This document shows positions 8,016 to 15,569 of a stretch of 37,994 nucleotides of DNA, one piece after another. The translations under genes were made by a program, and so were the position numbers. Position 1 is the stretch's first letter, and the number at the start of each line of letters is the position of its first letter. The DNA lies in the NCBI GenBank assembly GCA_043802425.1, contig JAZDLA010000012.1, positions 1-37,994 on the forward strand, given 5' to 3'. The stretch is from JAGUYA01 sp043802425 (lineage in GTDB: Bacteria; Omnitrophota; Gorgyraeia; Gygaellales; Profunditerraquicolaceae). Below the pieces are notes generated by a model that was not told the origin of the DNA, did not search any database, and saw only the letters and a program-made list of their open reading frames with translations.

Positions 8016-9303
8016 TCAAGAAAAAATTCCTGCTTCTGATTCATTCTGGCAATGGTTAAAAGAAGGAGACGAACAAAAAGAGCATTTTTTTCTTTCTAAA
8101 ATTCAACAGGGGAATATTTTTAAATATTGTAAATTTGAAAATATTTCTACTGAAGAGCAGAAATTACGTTGTACTAATAAACGGATTGGCGCTTTAGAAA
8201 TCTACAATAGCTCGGTTCAGGTGAGTAATTCTGAATTTAATGACATTCTGCACATTGCAGGGGTATTAACCCAAGAATCTTATGTATTAGTAGCGAACAA
8301 CTCTTTTATTACCAACTTTATTCATAAAAGTGTAAATATTACCCGTAATTGTATAGCGGTAATCTACCAAAACGAGATTATTCAACAGCGGGTTAAAAAC
8401 CAGACCTGCGCTGATGGAATCTGGGTAATCGGTTCTACCGTTCTTGTTATGTCAAATAACCTTGAAGGCATTGGCGATGACGCTGTGGATATCAAGGGTT
8501 CTCGTTCTATAATTATTAATAATAAAATAGATACTGTTTGGGATGAAGGCATAGATTTGGAGGGAGGGATAAATCTTGTCATTCGAAACAGCATAAATAA
8601 TAGTAATGAGTCCGGAATTATGATCACGCAAAGTAAAAATACGGCTTTAGTAGGGAACACGATTAGGAGATCAAACATTGATGGTGGGTTGACTTTAAGA
8701 AACGGCGCCGTAGTTACAGCAACAAAAACTACCATACAAGATAGTAATACGGGCGTACTCTTCAAACAAATCATCCCTCTGGGTATATCGGAAGCGGACT
8801 TTATAAAAACTAAAGAACAGCTACTTGTTACGCCCCCGGAAGAGATTGCTCCTGGAATGTGTGATTCTCTCACCCCAGCTGACCTTATTAACAAACTAGA
8901 GTCAGCTTATACCAAAGAAGGTAATTATTATTATTATAAGTTTTCTACTTTTGACGGCTTAGTGGAGGAGGTCTTCAAGACTATAAAATTTGAACCAGAA
9001 GCTGTCAATACTGATAGGATAAAGACTTTGCCTCTTTATGCAAAACAAGAAAATCGTTTATATCTGGTAGATTCCAGGCTGGAGAATAATAGAAAAGATT
9101 TTTTAATTTTTAATAATTTCTTATTAAATATAAATAACACTGAATTTACTGATGAAGAAAGTAAAACGCAGATTCAAAAAAAATGCACAGCTGATTTCAA
9201 GCCCCAATTTATAGATGACCTTGGGGTTTCCTCTGTTATTTCCAACTCTAACAGAATACTACAAGTTTTAAATCGACAAGTTTTAAATATTAACGAAGAA
9301 TGA
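7711..9303 (+). CDS. Secreted right-handed parallel beta-helix protein, copy 1
   Basis: 530 aa. A signal peptide (about residues 1-27) precedes an N-terminal module typical of beta-helix caps (IIVKKGEALIVNPGAHLKMG, then GTKDRPIIFSGS). From about residue 110 to 350 short repeats of the NNxI/DDGID kind (GDDAVDIKGS, DEGIDLEGG, ESGIMITQS) mark PbH1-type coils. The last 180 residues are not recognised. An AAAGGAG site precedes the ATG, and the stop overlaps the start of copy 2 (ATGA). The first 305 nt are almost identical to copy 2, while the rest has diverged to roughly one third identity by eye. It is probably a cell-surface or extracellular protein; lyase activity is possible but unsupported. 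Confidence 0.85.
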   Translation: MRKKFFLAICGISVIGLAFVNNQACLGEDKAETVISAGKHEFPQGIIVKKGEALIVNPGAHLKMGKNTRIIVEGKIIAKGTKDRPIIFSGSDGYWRGIKITGQEKIPASDSFWQWLKEGDEQKEHFFLSKIQQGNIFKYCKFENISTEEQKLRCTNKRIGALEIYNSSVQVSNSEFNDILHIAGVLTQESYVLVANNSFITNFIHKSVNITRNCIAVIYQNEIIQQRVKNQTCADGIWVIGSTVLVMSNNLEGIGDDAVDIKGSRSIIINNKIDTVWDEGIDLEGGINLVIRNSINNSNESGIMITQSKNTALVGNTIRRSNIDGGLTLRNGAVVTATKTTIQDSNTGVLFKQIIPLGISEADFIKTKEQLLVTPPEEIAPGMCDSLTPADLINKLESAYTKEGNYYYYKFSTFDGLVEEVFKTIKFEPEAVNTDRIKTLPLYAKQENRLYLVDSRLENNRKDFLIFNNFLLNINNTEFTDEESKTQIQKKCTADFKPQFIDDLGVSSVISNSNRILQVLNRQVLNINEE

Positions 9304-9604
9304 GAAAAAAGTTTTTTTTAGCTATCTACGGCATAAGCGTTATAGGGTTGGCTTTTGTAAACAATCAAGCCTGTTTAGGCGAAGATAAGGCCGAAACAGT
9401 GATATCTGCCGGGAAACATGAGTTCCCGCAAGGGATTATAGTGAAGAAGGGTGAGGCTCTAATCGTAAACCCAGGGGCTCATTTGAAGATGGGCAAAAAC
9501 ACCAGAATCATCGTAGAAGGAAAAATTATTGCCAAAGGCACCAAAGACCGCCCGATTATATTTTCCGGAAGCGATGGTTATTGGAGGGGGATTAAGATTA
9601 CGGG
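9300..9604 (+). repeat. 305-nt near-identical 5' module, second copy
   Basis: Same module as 7711-8015 (297 of 305 identical, no gaps). The last stretch of about 110 nt has no differences at all, which points to recent copying or gene conversion rather than slow divergence. Confidence 0.9.
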
Positions 9605-11000
9605 GACAAACAGCCCGCCCGATATAAATAGATATAAAGAATTATTCGAACGTAACGAATTTGAGCGCTCTGATTTTATTTCTTCCTTAAGGAGAGGGAA
9701 TATTTTTTTATACTGTGAGTTTGAAAATCTTGCTACAGAATCTAGGCAAAGGGATAAATATAATAGAGAAACGGGAGTAATTGAAGTTAAAAATAGCTCT
9801 TTAATCGTCTCGCATTCTAAGTTCAATAAAGATATTTTGCATATAGGTTGTATTTTATCGGATGAATCAGTAGCATTAATCAGTAATAATCACGTCAGCT
9901 CTTTGATGATCATGAAAGCGGTCTTTGCCAGAGAGAGCGTGATTATCGTTCATCATAACTCGATAGCCCCTAAGCGCTACGAGTATCAAACCTGGCCGGA
10001 TGGCATTGTTAGTGATAATGGCATGGCAATTATTTATGGTAATAACTTTGATGGGACTGGTGACGATGCGATTGATTGCGGTAATTCCTTATGCTTTATT
10101 GCTAACAACAATATCAATAGACCTTTTGATGACGGCATAGATATTGATTGCGGCGCTAAAGCATATATAGTTGGCAATAACATCTCCCAACCGTACGATG
10201 AAGGCATTATAATCTCCGATCAATCCTTCGCTCTATTAATAGATAACCAGATTAATGGCGTTAAAAGCACAAATGTTACTAGCGGCCCCTTGATAAATAC
10301 TGCCAATGCTGCTCTTACATTAAGGAGCGGGGGGAAGGCGTATTGTAAAAATTTAACTATTACAGATAGTGATAGAGGAATTTATTTGAAACAAGAATTA
10401 CCTTTAGTTCTTAACCAGCAAGAGTTTAATTCAATAAAACAGGCTATTTTGGATTTGTCTGAGCAAGAGATATCTCTTACTGCTGGTTATTCTTCCAAAC
10501 AGGAGTTGTTAAAGATATTAGATAATTCCTATGAAGATTACCGGGGGTTAAAAATTTTAGGTGACCCGCAAGAAGGTAAAGACAAAGGCTTTATTTATCT
10601 TATTCGACCGCTGAAGAAAATTTTTAAACTTATTGGACACAATCACATTCAGAGCAAGATAGACTTGGATCAGCTACTTAAAATTCCCGATGAAAAAATT
10701 AAACAAAAGTTAGCAAGGTATATTAATTTTCTTTACCTAGACAATAGCATTATTAGCAATTCAGCAATACCATTGATTAGAGAAAAACCCTATTATTTAA
10801 AGATACAAGGTGTAAAAATAGGACAAGATAACATAGACTTAGAAGACGACCGAACTCATCAATTATCGGCTAATGAATTAACTAATTTTATTCAGACTAC
10901 TAAGGCCATCGATGGAGAATTCGGCAAAATTAATAAGAAAATAGGCTATGTCGAAAAATTAATTAAAAAAATGGATACCCATGATCCCCAAGCTCATTAA
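9300..11000 (+). CDS. Secreted right-handed parallel beta-helix protein, copy 2
   Basis: 566 aa. The first 101 residues equal copy 1 except Tyr10 for Cys. After that the protein is a diverged homolog with the same order of landmarks (RGNIFLYCEFEN, KDILHIGCIL, GTGDDAIDCGNS, DDGIDIDCGA, YDEGIIISDQ), which mark beta-helix coils up to about residue 360. The C-terminal 200 residues are charged and unassigned. The ATG overlaps the stop of copy 1 and has no clear ribosome-binding site of its own, so translation is probably coupled. Its last 20 nt overlap the next rhodanese gene. A G6 tract lies at 10329-10334. Probably an extracellular partner or variant of copy 1. Confidence 0.85.
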   Translation: MRKKFFLAIYGISVIGLAFVNNQACLGEDKAETVISAGKHEFPQGIIVKKGEALIVNPGAHLKMGKNTRIIVEGKIIAKGTKDRPIIFSGSDGYWRGIKITGTNSPPDINRYKELFERNEFERSDFISSLRRGNIFLYCEFENLATESRQRDKYNRETGVIEVKNSSLIVSHSKFNKDILHIGCILSDESVALISNNHVSSLMIMKAVFARESVIIVHHNSIAPKRYEYQTWPDGIVSDNGMAIIYGNNFDGTGDDAIDCGNSLCFIANNNINRPFDDGIDIDCGAKAYIVGNNISQPYDEGIIISDQSFALLIDNQINGVKSTNVTSGPLINTANAALTLRSGGKAYCKNLTITDSDRGIYLKQELPLVLNQQEFNSIKQAILDLSEQEISLTAGYSSKQELLKILDNSYEDYRGLKILGDPQEGKDKGFIYLIRPLKKIFKLIGHNHIQSKIDLDQLLKIPDEKIKQKLARYINFLYLDNSIISNSAIPLIREKPYYLKIQGVKIGQDNIDLEDDRTHQLSANELTNFIQTTKAIDGEFGKINKKIGYVEKLIKKMDTHDPQAH

Positions 11001-11988
11001 ACAGATTAAACAAAGCAGGAAAATTGTCATATTTATTATTCTACAAAATATTATTCTTATTGCAGTTTTAGGGGTATTTCTTTACTTTAGATTTTATAAA
11101 TCTATTTATGATGACCAATATTTATTCCCCCAAGGGCACTCCCCGAAAACTCAACTTATTAGCTTAGAAGAAGTTAAGAAATTTAATCCGGATTATATAG
11201 TTCAAGAGGAAGACCTGTTAGAGGATAAGGAAGGACACCGAACAGTAACAAATGAAAAATACGGTATTACTGGTGAGCAAATTGAACAAAAGATCAAAAA
11301 GGGAGGAAAGGTCTATTTCATTGATGTGCGAGAGATAGAAGAATATAAAGTCGGTCATATCAATGGCGCTATACATTTAAGAGGAATGGACTTGACCATC
11401 GATAAAATAAAAGAAGGATTTGGGCTAAATCAGGATCAGCTTGACAATAGTTTATTTATTTTGGTTTGCCACGACGGGGGACGCGGGCTTGATTATGTCC
11501 GGCAAATTAATAAACCAAATATTAAATATCTGATAAAGGGGATAGAATACGGGGATGTTGAGAATATTTCCTTAGAGATGACCGGTCCTAAAATTGCCGA
11601 TTTTGAGTTATTTGGTAGAAAGTATCAAACTAAATATCAGATGAAAGCCGAGGATGCAATCAAGATGATCAATTCAGGGGAAGATGTATTAATCATCGAC
11701 GGAAGGGCTCAAATAGAATACCGGAGAAAACATATTAAAGGCTCTGTCTACCTTAAGTGCGGTAGGATGACTACCACTGAATATGAGGAGGCATTAGAAC
11801 AAGTGTTAAAGAGAAAAGGTGCGCACTTAATCGCTCTGCCTGATAGATATGGCGAACTTTTCTATGCGAACTTATTATTTTATCGCCTTGAAAACTATTA
11901 TGGATTTGATGATAGCAAATTCCATATTGTATTTCACCAGTTTGAAAAATTCAACCAAAACCCCGATCTCGAGACTATAAAAGATTAA
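10981..11988 (+). CDS. Membrane-anchored protein with two rhodanese-like domains
   Basis: 335 aa. One membrane helix at about residues 13-34 (IVIFIILQNIILIAVLGVFL) is followed by an anchor-proximal motif FYKSIYDDQYLFPQG. The first rhodanese domain (about 95-195) has FIDVREIEEYKVGHINGAIHL and the loop CHDGGR with C163. The second (about 215-320) starts IIDGRAQIEYRRKHIKGSVYL but lacks the loop cysteine. It is homologous along its length to the protein at 6727-7599, and the pair brackets the two beta-helix genes. The start overlaps the upstream gene by 20 nt. It is probably a periplasm-facing persulfide or thiol-handling protein; a structural, non-catalytic role is also possible. Confidence 0.8.
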   Translation: MIPKLIKQIKQSRKIVIFIILQNIILIAVLGVFLYFRFYKSIYDDQYLFPQGHSPKTQLISLEEVKKFNPDYIVQEEDLLEDKEGHRTVTNEKYGITGEQIEQKIKKGGKVYFIDVREIEEYKVGHINGAIHLRGMDLTIDKIKEGFGLNQDQLDNSLFILVCHDGGRGLDYVRQINKPNIKYLIKGIEYGDVENISLEMTGPKIADFELFGRKYQTKYQMKAEDAIKMINSGEDVLIIDGRAQIEYRRKHIKGSVYLKCGRMTTTEYEEALEQVLKRKGAHLIALPDRYGELFYANLLFYRLENYYGFDDSKFHIVFHQFEKFNQNPDLETIKD

Positions 11989-12026
11989 GGGTTGCACCTT
12001 TCTTCGAAATAAAATACAAATAAAAT

Positions 12027-12365
12027 ATGCTGATATTAAGAGGGATTTTAATATATGCTTTGATGCTTGTGGCTCCTGCCGCAGCCTGGGCGATTTTACC
12101 TCCCAGCTTCTTTGTTCAAGGGCTAACTTCAATTTCTGCAATAATTGCCGGAGCGATTGGGGTAACAATCGGCTATTTTTTTATCTTTTGGAGAATTTTC
12201 AAGATAATTGCCAGTAAGTATAAAAGGGTTATTTTATTTCTGTTAATACAAAATATCGTTATTGCTGCCTTGTTATGTATAATTTTTTACTGGGGTTTCT
12301 ATAAACCTTTGTATAAAACTTCCTATTTATATCAGACTCAAAATTCTAACAGCCAACCCGAATAG
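12027..12365 (+). CDS. Small three-helix membrane protein sharing an anchor with the rhodanese protein
   Basis: 112 aa with three hydrophobic segments at about residues 4-22, 31-56 and 66-88, and a short polar tail. The third segment and following residues (VILFLLIQNIVIAALL then FYKPLYKTSYLYQTQ) align with the anchor of the preceding rhodanese protein (IVIFIILQNIILIAVL then FYKSIYDDQYLFPQG). It may be an anchor or assembly partner, or the remains of a partial duplication of the rhodanese gene. No strong ribosome-binding site is seen. It lies 38 nt after the rhodanese stop and 9 nt before the dikinase-like gene. It matches no family I recognise. Confidence 0.6.
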   Translation: MLILRGILIYALMLVAPAAAWAILPPSFFVQGLTSISAIIAGAIGVTIGYFFIFWRIFKIIASKYKRVILFLLIQNIVIAALLCIIFYWGFYKPLYKTSYLYQTQNSNSQPE

Positions 12366-12374
12366 CGCCCTGGG

Positions 12375-14261
12375 ATGAATAATAAAATACCTTCTAAGAT
12401 AAAAAATCTCATTTGGCTCAAGGAAAAAGGCTTTAAAATAAAGCCCTTCTTTGTCATTGATGAGCTAATAATAAAGAGCATCGAACTAGAGATTGAAAAG
12501 ATAATTCATTTTTTCCAAGCCCAAGAAGTAGAAAGCGTAATTATCAGAAGCGCAAGCTGCCGTGAAGATTCAGACGATAAATCCCAGGCAGGTTTTTTTG
12601 AAAGCTCAGGAGAAATTTTATTAAAAAATTTAACTGCCCAAAGAGTGCTAAGCCTATGGCTGGTTAATAAGAAAAAGGCGAAGCAAATAAAATGTTCTGA
12701 GCTATATCTTTTTATTCAACAATATATTCAAGCTGATTACTGGGGGGTTATTTTCAGCCAGCAGATTTATGATCAAGACCGAGCAAGTTTAATGCTATCT
12801 ACCCTCCCCGGTGCTATTACCGGAGGCAAGAACGCGGAGAAAAATGTTACCTATAATAAAAAAAATAATCAGTGGATAAATCAGGATATTTTATCGGGAA
12901 GCTTAGAAAAAAAATTGTCCGGTATTATTTTTACCGCGGAGGAAAAATTCCCGGAAGGAGCTGATATTGAGCTGGGGATTAAGGAAAACGATGTAGAGTT
13001 ATTCCAAATTAGGCCGATTAACAGGAATAAAGATGAAAAAATCCTGCTGTTTGAGAGGCAAAGGTTAAAGGATGTCTTTGGGGTTAATTTTGAAAAACAA
13101 TCCTGGGTAAAGAATGCCTTTACCCAAGCACTAGGGGACTTAACGCCCCTATCTTTAAGTTTTTATAATTATTTGTTAAATTCAGAGGAAGTCTACTGCC
13201 TGTTAAGAAAAGCCGGGTTTATCGATAAAAGAATGGACACAGATATTAATTATAGGATTTTAGAAAATATCGGTAACCGCACCTTTTATAATACCTGCCA
13301 GGAAAAACTTCTTTTTCCTAAACAAACCAGCCGATGGCCTAACTTTAAGAGAATAATCCATATATCTATTCAGGAAGATATTCTGCGAGAAGAAGGATTG
13401 AAATTATCAAATATTGAGTTATCAATTAATAATTGCTTTGCATGGCTGTTCCTATCCGGAATTTATCTGCAAATATTTATAGAAAAGGAAAAGCAAAAAT
13501 ATGATAGTGGTAGTTTTTCGGAAAAACTCAGGAATACAGAAATTATTTGCGGCGCCTCGAGGCCCCATTTCCAAGAGGCCAGTAGCATAAGTATAGATGA
13601 ATTTATTAAGAAATATTATTATTGGGCAGATTATCCTTATGAATTAGCGAATATCAGAATTTCGGAACAGGATAAGGATGAGATAGCTAAAATATATGCT
13701 TATTTCAATAGGAAGGATAAAAAGGCAGATGTGAATAACTGTTTAGGGAGAAAAGTCCAATTTTGGCTTAAACAGAGAATTCTCCGGAAAGAAAAATTTC
13801 TTAAATCGTTATTCATGGAGCGGGGGCAATTAATACGAACCTACAAAAAAGATATTTTTAAAGCAACGAACTGGGAGGGAATAGTAAAAAAGGGCGAAGA
13901 ACCATTATTGCAAAACGGCTTCTTAGGGGACGATAACGAAAAGCTATCTAATGCATTTTCGGCTATCTCGGGGGAAAACTACCCTTATTCTAAACGAGGG
14001 GCCAGGGAACTTATTATAATGCCTGGAACGATTGATTTGCAAAATGTTGCTTATCTAACCGAAGAGGACGACATCAAGCGGTATATTGGTAGATATATTG
14101 CTATTTATTCTTTCCCTAACAAATGGATCCCATTTATTCCCAGATTAAAAGGTATTATCCTAAAGGAGGGTAATGAGCTTTCCCATATGGCGATCGCTTG
14201 CCGTGAGTATAGAATTCCCTGCAGGGTTGGCTTTTCTTCCCAGTTTAATAATAATTCTTAG
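12375..14261 (+). CDS. Dikinase-like phosphotransferase: ATP-grasp, helical middle, phospho-His swivel
   Basis: 628 aa, no signal peptide. The N-terminal part resembles the pyruvate-phosphate-dikinase ATP-grasp: IIRSASCREDSDDKSQAGFF at about 56-75, ending with VELFQIRPI near 210. A long helical region (about 220-540) follows. The C-terminus is a phosphohistidine swivel domain, NELSHMAIACREYRIPC, with catalytic H604. There is no PEP-binding barrel after it. The order ATP-grasp, helical substrate domain, His domain is that of rifampicin phosphotransferase rather than PEP synthase, but at 628 aa it is shorter than that enzyme (about 870 aa), the first domain is compressed, and the end of the swivel domain looks clipped. 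The reaction is probably ATP-dependent phosphorylation of an unknown substrate. It is last in the operon. Confidence 0.75.
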   Translation: MNNKIPSKIKNLIWLKEKGFKIKPFFVIDELIIKSIELEIEKIIHFFQAQEVESVIIRSASCREDSDDKSQAGFFESSGEILLKNLTAQRVLSLWLVNKKKAKQIKCSELYLFIQQYIQADYWGVIFSQQIYDQDRASLMLSTLPGAITGGKNAEKNVTYNKKNNQWINQDILSGSLEKKLSGIIFTAEEKFPEGADIELGIKENDVELFQIRPINRNKDEKILLFERQRLKDVFGVNFEKQSWVKNAFTQALGDLTPLSLSFYNYLLNSEEVYCLLRKAGFIDKRMDTDINYRILENIGNRTFYNTCQEKLLFPKQTSRWPNFKRIIHISIQEDILREEGLKLSNIELSINNCFAWLFLSGIYLQIFIEKEKQKYDSGSFSEKLRNTEIICGASRPHFQEASSISIDEFIKKYYYWADYPYELANIRISEQDKDEIAKIYAYFNRKDKKADVNNCLGRKVQFWLKQRILRKEKFLKSLFMERGQLIRTYKKDIFKATNWEGIVKKGEEPLLQNGFLGDDNEKLSNAFSAISGENYPYSKRGARELIIMPGTIDLQNVAYLTEEDDIKRYIGRYIAIYSFPNKWIPFIPRLKGIILKEGNELSHMAIACREYRIPCRVGFSSQFNNNS

Positions 14262-14320
14262 ACTGTATATTCCTAAAAAAATCTACTCTTGTTAACTGAG
14301 GTATTCTTTCCAGAAATACA

Positions 14321-15466
14321 CTATTCAATCTTGTATTTTATGGTGCAATAATCGTTTTTACTGCTTCCCACCACAATAATGTCACCCTTTTTGTCCAATG
14401 CCACCCCGTAGGCTTTATCATCGCCCTTGCTGTCGTAGGTCGCTGATGCCAATTCAGTTAAATCGGGGCCATATATTATGGTGTGGTAATCATTATCGGA
14501 GCCGTTATGAATATAGCCTGTAATAATAATATTGTTATTCTCATCTATTGCTATTCCTTCGGCTCTATCGTTACTCCCGCTATCATATGTCACGGACGCC
14601 AGCTCATTTAAATCGCGATCGTATTTTATAGTGCGGTAATCATAATTTGAGCCAGTATAAACATACCCGGTAACAATAATATTATTGTTTGTATCTACCG
14701 CTACTCCTCGACATTGGTCGTCATCCCCGCTATCATATTTTACAGATTTCATTATACTTAAATCACGATAACTATACTTTACTATGCGGTAATCTCCGTT
14801 TTTTTCATTATTAGAGGTTCCGGCAACAATAATATTATTATCCTTATCGATTGCTACCCCGTAAGCATAGTCATGATTGCCGCTGTCATATGTCGCTGAC
14901 GCCGGCTTAGCCAAATTAGAATCGTATCGTATTAGATAGTAATCCCAGGTAGACTTATCATCTCTTTTTTTCCCTACATCAATAATATTGTTATTTTTAT
15001 CCACAGCTAATGCCCTTGCTCGATCATCAACATAATATGTGCTCTCGTATGTCGCAGAATTAATTGCTCTTAGATCAGAATCATATTTCACGATATAACA
15101 AAGCCAGCTGTAATAATACCACATAAAACCCGCAACAATAATATTATCATCTTTATCCACTACCATTTTATAAGCTTTTGCATCTATATATTCGCTTTCG
15201 CCTTTATATACCATAGAATCAATTATACTTAAATCGGAGTCGTATTTTATGGTTAGGGCATCAAGATCCGATCCATTATTACTGTACCCTGTAACAATAA
15301 TATTATTCTTTCCATCTACTGCTACTGCATAAGCAGCATCATCGCTGCCGCCGTCATAATACTTACAATTTTCTGTCTTAAGCATTTTTGCTTCTAAAAT
15401 TTTTAAAGGGATAACCAGAAAAGTTAAAACCAGTATCCCTATTAATTTGAACTTATTTTCCCGCAT
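14321..15466 (-). CDS. Secreted seven-repeat beta-propeller protein (SBBP/delta-60 type)
   Basis: 381 aa. A signal peptide covers about residues 1-26 (KFKLIGILVLTFLVIPLKI). The rest is seven tandem repeats of about 50 residues with the consensus YDSG-DxAxGVAIDxxNNIIVTG-GSxxDYxTIKYDxDL. The last repeat is shorter and ends in TIKYKIE. Seven repeats would close one seven-bladed propeller. The DxxNNNI turns resemble the SBBP family (PF06739) and delta-60 repeats, which have no defined enzyme activity. It is probably a surface or periplasmic binding protein. It is the second gene of a minus-strand pair, and a C9 tract on its coding strand lies 43 nt before the start. It converges with the dikinase-like gene, 59 nt apart. 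Confidence 0.85.
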   Translation of the reverse strand: MRENKFKLIGILVLTFLVIPLKILEAKMLKTENCKYYDGGSDDAAYAVAVDGKNNIIVTGYSNNGSDLDALTIKYDSDLSIIDSMVYKGESEYIDAKAYKMVVDKDDNIIVAGFMWYYYSWLCYIVKYDSDLRAINSATYESTYYVDDRARALAVDKNNNIIDVGKKRDDKSTWDYYLIRYDSNLAKPASATYDSGNHDYAYGVAIDKDNNIIVAGTSNNEKNGDYRIVKYSYRDLSIMKSVKYDSGDDDQCRGVAVDTNNNIIVTGYVYTGSNYDYRTIKYDRDLNELASVTYDSGSNDRAEGIAIDENNNIIITGYIHNGSDNDYHTIIYGPDLTELASATYDSKGDDKAYGVALDKKGDIIVVGSSKNDYCTIKYKIE

Positions 15467-15508
15467 CTTTTTATAAATTTAGGCAACTAATTTTTTATTC
15501 CTTCCCCT

Positions 15509-15517
15509 GGGGGGGGG
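15509..15517. repeat. G9/C9 homopolymer tract in the leader of the SBBP propeller gene
   Basis: Nine consecutive G on the plus strand (C9 on the coding strand) lie 43-51 nt upstream of the ATG at 15466, inside the 103-nt gap after the upstream gene. Tracts of this length can slip during replication and change promoter or leader spacing. It is the longest such tract in the window. Confidence 0.6.
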
Positions 15518-15569
15518 TAAGATGTTATTATTTAGGCTGTTTTTGTGTAGGTGTAAAAATCCTAAGTTA

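Noticed and set aside
8382..8894. Minus-strand ORF of 170 codons over the first beta-helix gene
   Set aside because: It is antisense to the repeat-rich beta-helix region, whose regular pattern keeps the other strand open by chance.
14262..14320. A terminator between the convergent dikinase-like and propeller genes
   Set aside because: I found no convincing GC-rich hairpin with a T run in this short gap.
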